Origin: CAMPKL01 sp963805925
Lineage (GTDB): Bacteria; Acidobacteriota; Terriglobia; Bryobacterales; UBA6623
DNA length: 64,000 nucleotides
Reading direction: 5' to 3'
Assembly: GCA_963805925.1 (NCBI GenBank)
Contig: CAWDWB010000009.1
Coordinates: 1-64,000 of the forward strand
Shown: positions 60,047-64,000 of the stretch, piece by piece
How the letters are laid out: each line of letters starts with the position of its first letter
Position numbering within the stretch: position 1 is the stretch's first letter
Program-made: the position numbers and the translations under genes
The notes under the pieces: model-generated
What the model saw: the letters and a program-made list of their open reading frames with translations, nothing else
What the model was told of the DNA's origin: nothing
Database searches by the model: none

Positions 60047-61135
60047 GTGGAAGATCTTTTAGCAGCACTTCTGTCGATCGACCTTGCGCCGGACGTGATC
60101 GAGATTCCGTTCTTTACCGACGAACCCAAATACCCTTCCTACTTCTACCCCAAACCAGTCTCAGGCAGTTACGTCGAAGGCCTGCCCTATGGCATGAGCC
60201 TGGCGCGCGAGAAGGTAGGAGCGCAAGCAAAAGCCCTTGCGGAGTTCTACGAGCGGCTCTGCCTGCTCAACCCCCGGCCTTCCGTTCCGTCGGCGAGTTG
60301 GAGAGAACCGGCCTGGGTCGATCCCGCGGCCATCCCTGCCGAGGTCGATTCTGAACGTGCAGACATCCTGCGCCAGAGCCCCTACGCATGGCTCGATGCG
60401 ATCGAGATCAATTCAGGACGTAAGACCAAGATCCCCGCCCAAGCGGTCGTGCCCGGCTTTGGATCCGACGAAGAGCGCATACTTCCCGCAGTCGGGCCAA
60501 GCGGCGCCTCACTCGGACGAGCGGGCAAGCCGGGGCGGGTCGCGCGCGGGCTTTTTGAAGTCCTGGAGCGCCACACCTCCTCAGTCGTGCCTTTTGCCGA
60601 ACGCATTGCTCAGCGGGTCGTGGAGTTGCCAGCTGCACTGCAGGAAGTCGAGGCCGATCTACGCCGTTACAGGCTCGAGCCCTACGTATTCTGGCTCCAA
60701 GCCCGCTATTCGACGCCGTGGGTCCTCGTCGCGCTCGCCGATCATTCCGGCGTTGGCCCTGCGCTCTCGTTCGCCACCCGCGCGGCCGAGACTTTTGAGG
60801 ATGCGATTGCGACGGCTCTGATCGAATCCCTCGAACGACGCCGGCCCGCCCGTATGGAAGAAGCGGACCGCCAACCGGGGTCCGATGCGCCGCGGCTCTA
60901 TCCGTGGGAACCTCTCGAGACTCTGGACCGTATCGAGCCTAAATTCAATAGCGCCGCATTGACTCGCTTCGACGACCTGCCCCAGACGCCGCGAACGGCC
61001 CAGGATCTGCTCGCATGCTTCGCGGCTGACGGGCTCGACGTCCTCTCGGTCGACACAACCCTCCCCGAAGTTGCCGCCGCGGGGTTCGAAACTTCTAAGA
61101 TCGTCATACCCAGCCTCGGTCCGCTCCCGGTGTAG
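60047..61135 (+). CDS. YcaO family protein, second copy
   Basis: 362 residues, GTG start. Same layout as the first copy: AKALAEFYERLCLL (Glu66, Glu69), then GPSGASLGRAGKPGRVARGLF, EVLERHTS (Glu171, Glu174, Arg175), TALIESLERRRPARM and VDTTLPEVAAAGFETSKIVI. It ends PSLGPLPV. Both copies carry TDEPK near residue 25, so they are likely paralogues, but this one is shorter and diverged. It may be a second cyclodehydratase, a thioamide or amidine former, or a partner that presents the peptide to the first. Lies between the precursor hairpin and the dehydrogenase gene. Confidence 0.87.
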   Translation: MEDLLAALLSIDLAPDVIEIPFFTDEPKYPSYFYPKPVSGSYVEGLPYGMSLAREKVGAQAKALAEFYERLCLLNPRPSVPSASWREPAWVDPAAIPAEVDSERADILRQSPYAWLDAIEINSGRKTKIPAQAVVPGFGSDEERILPAVGPSGASLGRAGKPGRVARGLFEVLERHTSSVVPFAERIAQRVVELPAALQEVEADLRRYRLEPYVFWLQARYSTPWVLVALADHSGVGPALSFATRAAETFEDAIATALIESLERRRPARMEEADRQPGSDAPRLYPWEPLETLDRIEPKFNSAALTRFDDLPQTPRTAQDLLACFAADGLDVLSVDTTLPEVAAAGFETSKIVIPSLGPLPV

Positions 61136-61139
61136 AGAA

Positions 61140-61853
61140 ATGTTGGAAGAAACCCGAAAGCTTTATCTGCTCACGCGCAACGCCTCGGCCCCTGCGGTCC
61201 CAGCAGCCGACGAATCGGCGCCGATGACCCACACGCAAGTCTTCTACAAGGAGTATCCTCGCTTCGAAACGATCGAGTTACCCGAGCCGCCGGCCGCAAC
61301 GATTCCGCTAGAAGACGCCTGGCAAGCGCGCCGTAGCATACGCGATTTCGGCCCGCAGCCATTGTCCTTGGCCGACGTCTCTTCGTTGCTTGGCTCCAGC
61401 CGCATCCTCGATGACGATCGACAGACCGAGCGGCGCACCTATCCCTCAGCGGGCGCACGTTTCCCCATCGAGTGCTACCTGCTGGCCTTCCGCATCGACG
61501 GTTTGGATGTCGGCTGCTACCACTACAAGGTCAGGACGCACGAATTGGAAACGCTTTGGCCTGCCAATCTCGACGGCCAGGCCGACGAACTGGTCTCTCC
61601 CTTTGTGTCCAACCCCGCGGCCGCGATCGTGATGACCTCGGTGATCTCGCGAGCGGAAGTCAAGTACGGTTACAAGGCCTATCCGTTCTCTTACATCGAG
61701 GCCGGACACCTGGCACAGAACTTGCTGCTGGCCGCCGCCGGAGCCGGAATCGGCGCTTGTCCCATCGGCGGCTTCGTCGACCAAGCCCTCGTCGATTTGC
61801 TCGATCTCACCGGCGACGAAATCCCCGTTTACGTCATCGCTGCGGGAAGATAG
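61140..61853 (+). CDS. SagB-type (ThcOx-like) FMN-dependent azoline dehydrogenase
   Basis: 237 residues. Nitroreductase fold of the SagB class: RRSIRDFG at 64-71, TYPSAGARFPIECYLLA, GCYHYKVRTHELETL, KYGYKAYPFSYIEAGHLAQN and AGIGACPIGGF. These enzymes oxidise thiazolines and oxazolines to aromatic azoles with FMN. ATG 61140 follows the ycaO stop by four bases, so it is coupled to YcaO 2. Its presence argues that the mature product contains thiazoles rather than only thioamides. Confidence 0.88.
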   Translation: MLEETRKLYLLTRNASAPAVPAADESAPMTHTQVFYKEYPRFETIELPEPPAATIPLEDAWQARRSIRDFGPQPLSLADVSSLLGSSRILDDDRQTERRTYPSAGARFPIECYLLAFRIDGLDVGCYHYKVRTHELETLWPANLDGQADELVSPFVSNPAAAIVMTSVISRAEVKYGYKAYPFSYIEAGHLAQNLLLAAAGAGIGACPIGGFVDQALVDLLDLTGDEIPVYVIAAGR

Positions 61854-61860
61854 AAGGTTC

Positions 61861-62274
61861 ATGGAAGTTCGTGATCTGCCGGCGCTCAACGCGACGCTCA
61901 ACTCTATCTCCACGATGTTGTTGCTGTTCGGCTACTACTTCATCAAGCGCAAAGAGATCGAACGTCACCGGCTGTGTATGGTGCTGGCCTTCATCACTTC
62001 CTGCATCTTCCTCGTCAGCTACCTGATCTATCACTACTCCGTAGGCTCGGTCCCTTTCCCTGGACAGGGTTGGATCCGCAGCGTCTACTTCACCATCCTC
62101 ATCTCGCACATCATCCTCGCCGCAACCGTACCGGTTCTTGCGCTGATGGCCCTCTATCGCGCTTGGCGGAAAGACTTCGTGCGCCACCGCGCCATCGCCA
62201 AGTGGGCATGGCCGATTTGGATGTACGTTTCCGTCACCGGCGTTGTCGTCTACGTCATGCTCTACGAGATGTAG
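61861..62274 (+). CDS. DUF420 (CtaM/YozB-like) membrane protein
   Basis: 137 residues with four spans (about 14-32, 42-64, 80-105 and 117-136) and conserved His/Arg features: IKRKEIERHRLCMVLAF, LAATVPVLALMALYRAWR, RHRAIAKWAWPIWMYVSVTG. DUF420 proteins include CtaM of Gram-positives, needed for haem-A oxidase maturation. AGAAGG lies before the ATG, seven bases after the dehydrogenase stop. It could be part of the peptide pathway or, more likely, the other half of an older ABC/DUF420 locus. A copy of its 3' end is found at 63032-63076. Confidence 0.85.
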   Translation: MEVRDLPALNATLNSISTMLLLFGYYFIKRKEIERHRLCMVLAFITSCIFLVSYLIYHYSVGSVPFPGQGWIRSVYFTILISHIILAATVPVLALMALYRAWRKDFVRHRAIAKWAWPIWMYVSVTGVVVYVMLYEM

Positions 62275-62301
62275 AGCGACAAACCGCCGCGTGGATGCGT
62301 C

Positions 62302-62943
62302 TCATTGCCGCGGAACCATGACGCCCTTCGCAAGAGCGGCGGCCTTTACTCTTGTTGCAAACTCTTCAACCTCAAACCAGCTAAGCGTGGCGTCTCGATT
62401 GGGGGCGTCGTCTGCTGCAAGACTAAAAGCCACTCGATTGCTCTTCGTCTCAATCGGGATTTTTCCCTTCCAAACGCCCGAGATGATGTAGCGAGGAGCG
62501 CCCGTAGAATTCGGCAGATCCCTTGTCTCTCGATCCAAGAACAAGAAGTACTCTTGCCCCTCGCGCAAGAGCGCGTCTTGGGGAACTGTTGCCACGAAGT
62601 CGTCTGACCTACCACCCATCTGAGAAATCAGAATCCGCCCGTTAGTCGAGCGATCCTCACCAGATAATACGCGTTGAATGGCAAACAGCGAGGCGGTTTC
62701 GATCGTGCCCGGCAAACTTGGATCGTGGAAGCGGGAAGGCAGCACGCGTTCCACGGATCCCTGGACGATCAAATCCGCTTTGACAGCCATGTCCTCCAAG
62801 GAGGAAATCGCGTCGAGGGGACTGACAGTAATTTCAACGCTTCCGCCCTGACTTGGCAAGATGCGCGAATTTCTCCGATTGCCTTGGCCGAAGGAGAGCG
62901 CGCAAGCGACCGTTGTCGCAAGAATGACAAGTTTCAGAAACAT
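62302..62943 (-). CDS. Secreted protein of unknown function
   Basis: 213 residues. Signal peptide MFLKLVILATTVACALSFGQ; ATG 62943 has GGAGG six bases upstream. The mature protein is beta-rich: KADLIVQGSVERVLPSRFHD, SGEDRSTNGRILISQMGG, LLREGQEYFLFLDRE and YIISGVWKGKIPIE. The ADLIVQGxV start resembles a family of acidobacterial surface proteins with an OB- or TIMP-like fold; this is a weak impression. It lies between DUF420 and a remnant of the DUF420 3' end, so it was probably inserted there. Confidence 0.6.
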   Translation of the reverse strand: MFLKLVILATTVACALSFGQGNRRNSRILPSQGGSVEITVSPLDAISSLEDMAVKADLIVQGSVERVLPSRFHDPSLPGTIETASLFAIQRVLSGEDRSTNGRILISQMGGRSDDFVATVPQDALLREGQEYFLFLDRETRDLPNSTGAPRYIISGVWKGKIPIETKSNRVAFSLAADDAPNRDATLSWFEVEEFATRVKAAALAKGVMVPRQ

Positions 62944-63031
62944 GCACTGCCTCCTAAACGCTTGCTTTAATGCAAACCCTACTCTTCTGTACGGCTGAGG
63001 AGGGAATCGCGGGCAAGGACAGTACACATTT

Positions 63032-63076
63032 TACGTGACCGGCGTCGTCGCCTACCTCATGCCCTACGAAGTGTAG
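63032..63076 (+). pseudogene. Remnant duplicate of the DUF420 gene 3' end
   Basis: TAC GTG ACC GGC GTC GTC... encodes YVTGVVAYLMPYEV and a stop, nearly the same as the last residues of the DUF420 protein (VTGVVVYVMLYEM, stop). DNA matches well over about 45 bases, including the bases after the stop (TAGAGC). No 5' part remains. Confidence 0.75.
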
Positions 63077-63078
63077 AG

Positions 63079-64000
63079 CTACTGGCCGAGGCCATGGGCA
63101 CTAAGATACTCCGCAATTAATTCCGCCGCGATGCGGTGGCCCTCGGGGTTCCAGTGGCCATCCTGCATGTAGTAAAGCGTCTTGCCCGCTGACGTCTCTT
63201 GCCGAAAGCGATCCGTGGGCAGGATGAGCGGGACGTCCTCACGGGCGCAGAACTCCGCCAGGTCGAATTCCGCTTCGCGAATACCCCATTTCAGGTCAGC
63301 CATGCCGTAAAGTTGCTTGGTCTGCTCCCAAGCGCCATCGTCGACAGCCGCAACGGTCGGCACGTAGAAGACTACGAATTCGCTCCCGGCCGCCGTAGCC
63401 TCAGTCTGCAACTTGAGCAACAGCTCTTCAGTCAGCCGCCACGCTTTGGTGATTGATTCCGGCTGCTCCTTCCGATAAACCAAGAACTCATTCACCGGCT
63501 CCAACGGACCGCTCGCTCCCGGCGCCTCGACTCGTCGGGCGAGGCCTTTCAGCAAGCTCGCCAATCGCCACTCACGGGGCCGCTCCGCCGCCGGGCTCGC
63601 CGCAATCGAGGCATCCGGAGGCGGGACCGGAACGCCGTGAAGAACCAACTTCCCCTTCACCAAATCAAAGTAGGGCTTGGCCGATCGATACTCCATCGCC
63701 TGCGCATTGAACCAAACATCGTTGTCGAAGAACAGCAGCACCGTCGCCGCCGGTTTGTACTCGGCAACGATTTCGCGGAACAGCAACAGCTCCTGGTCGG
63801 TGCTGTAGCCGGCAACCCCTTGGTTGATCGCGCGCAGACCCTCGTCATCCAGCACGGCGGAGAACACCTCGTCGTCGTTGACCAGATATCCCTCGCAAAA
63901 TGAGTCGCCCAGGAACAAGACCGGTGGCCGGGAATCGTCGTCCGCCGTCTGCGAACCGCGCGCGCCGTGCTCGTCCGATGTCTCCGTCACCGCGTGCCCC
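63079..64000 (-). CDS. SGNH/GDSL-like hydrolase domain protein, N-terminus beyond window
   Basis: At least 303 residues. Block I FLGDSFCEGYLV with the catalytic Ser, LLFFDNDVWFNAQAM, and a C-terminal DGHWNPEGHRIAAEL holding the Asp-His pair. The domain resembles acetyl-esterase/AlgX-like hydrolases. A GTG at 63990 is in frame, but the frame stays open to the edge and the sequence before the domain (SDEHGARGSQ) looks like the usual lead-in of longer family members, so the gene most likely starts outside the window. Confidence 0.8.
   Translation of the reverse strand, partial: GHAVTETSDEHGARGSQTADDDSRPPVLFLGDSFCEGYLVNDDEVFSAVLDDEGLRAINQGVAGYSTDQELLLFREIVAEYKPAATVLLFFDNDVWFNAQAMEYRSAKPYFDLVKGKLVLHGVPVPPPDASIAASPAAERPREWRLASLLKGLARRVEAPGASGPLEPVNEFLVYRKEQPESITKAWRLTEELLLKLQTEATAAGSEFVVFYVPTVAAVDDGAWEQTKQLYGMADLKWGIREAEFDLAEFCAREDVPLILPTDRFRQETSAGKTLYYMQDGHWNPEGHRIAAELIAEYLSAHGLGQ

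Overview
The window is GC-rich, densely packed chromosomal DNA and looks like a member of the Acidobacteriota, most likely the Solibacter/Bryobacterales lineage. Reasons, in order of weight: a decayed gene with the C-terminal beta-domain typical of Solibacter secreted proteins (49600-51292); a DUF1549/DUF1553 protein, two SMP-30-type lactonases, a lipoprotein sulfatase and a GMC oxidoreductase with a Cys cluster; and several secreted proteins with no obvious relatives. This assignment is inference from gene content; no 16S rRNA gene is present.

Layout. 1-9500 is an accessory, partly decayed area: a REP-type transposase running off the left edge, an RHS tip fragment, REP-like palindromes, a lactonase, an HpcH/HpaI aldolase, a membrane protein/ECF sigma/anti-sigma operon, a TPR protein, and a PAS/sigma-54 activator broken by several frameshifts. 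9500-31500 is mostly metabolism and transport: GMC oxidoreductase, TonB-like protein, NikR, AcpS, an oxidoreductase, a response regulator with a CheX-like output domain, an M16 protease, a gluconate permease diverging from a lactonase, a DUF1549/DUF1553 protein, tRNA-Gln, CstA, adenosine deaminase, a sugar ABC importer with a polyol dehydrogenase, and a methyltransferase pair. 31500-49500 holds a GGDEF/EAL protein, small enzymes, ComF, a MoxR ATPase, trpC-trpF, a sulfatase, an ABC-F ATPase, three TadE/TadG pseudopilus proteins, a FecR gene with one frameshift, a GT-C glycosyltransferase and a SoxC/SoxD-like pair. 49600-51292 is a pseudogene. 51400-55200 carries an SDR, a GAF-like protein and a Slt transglycosylase.

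The most interesting block is 55203-62274, all on the plus strand: an ABC exporter pair, a MurF-like ligase with a C-terminal four-Cys cluster, a YcaO protein, a small precursor peptide, a second YcaO protein, a SagB-type dehydrogenase and a DUF420 membrane protein. The precursor (59699-59953, 84 aa from a TTG start) has a 25-residue leader and five repeats ending in (T/A)GC, so five Gly-Cys sites spaced 11-12 residues apart. A strong hairpin follows it, as expected if the peptide is made in excess of the enzymes. I read this as an azol(in)e-type RiPP pathway of unusual composition: two separate YcaOs, no ThiF-like partner, plus a Mur ligase. It seems to have been inserted between an ABC pair and a DUF420 gene.

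A second genome-wide signal is the position of promoters. At least thirteen genes have a TANNNT hexamer ending 7-10 bases before the start codon, with no ribosome binding site, which suggests leaderless transcripts. Several starts below were chosen or supported on this basis. Four convergent gene pairs also end on the same four bases, with overlapping stop codons.
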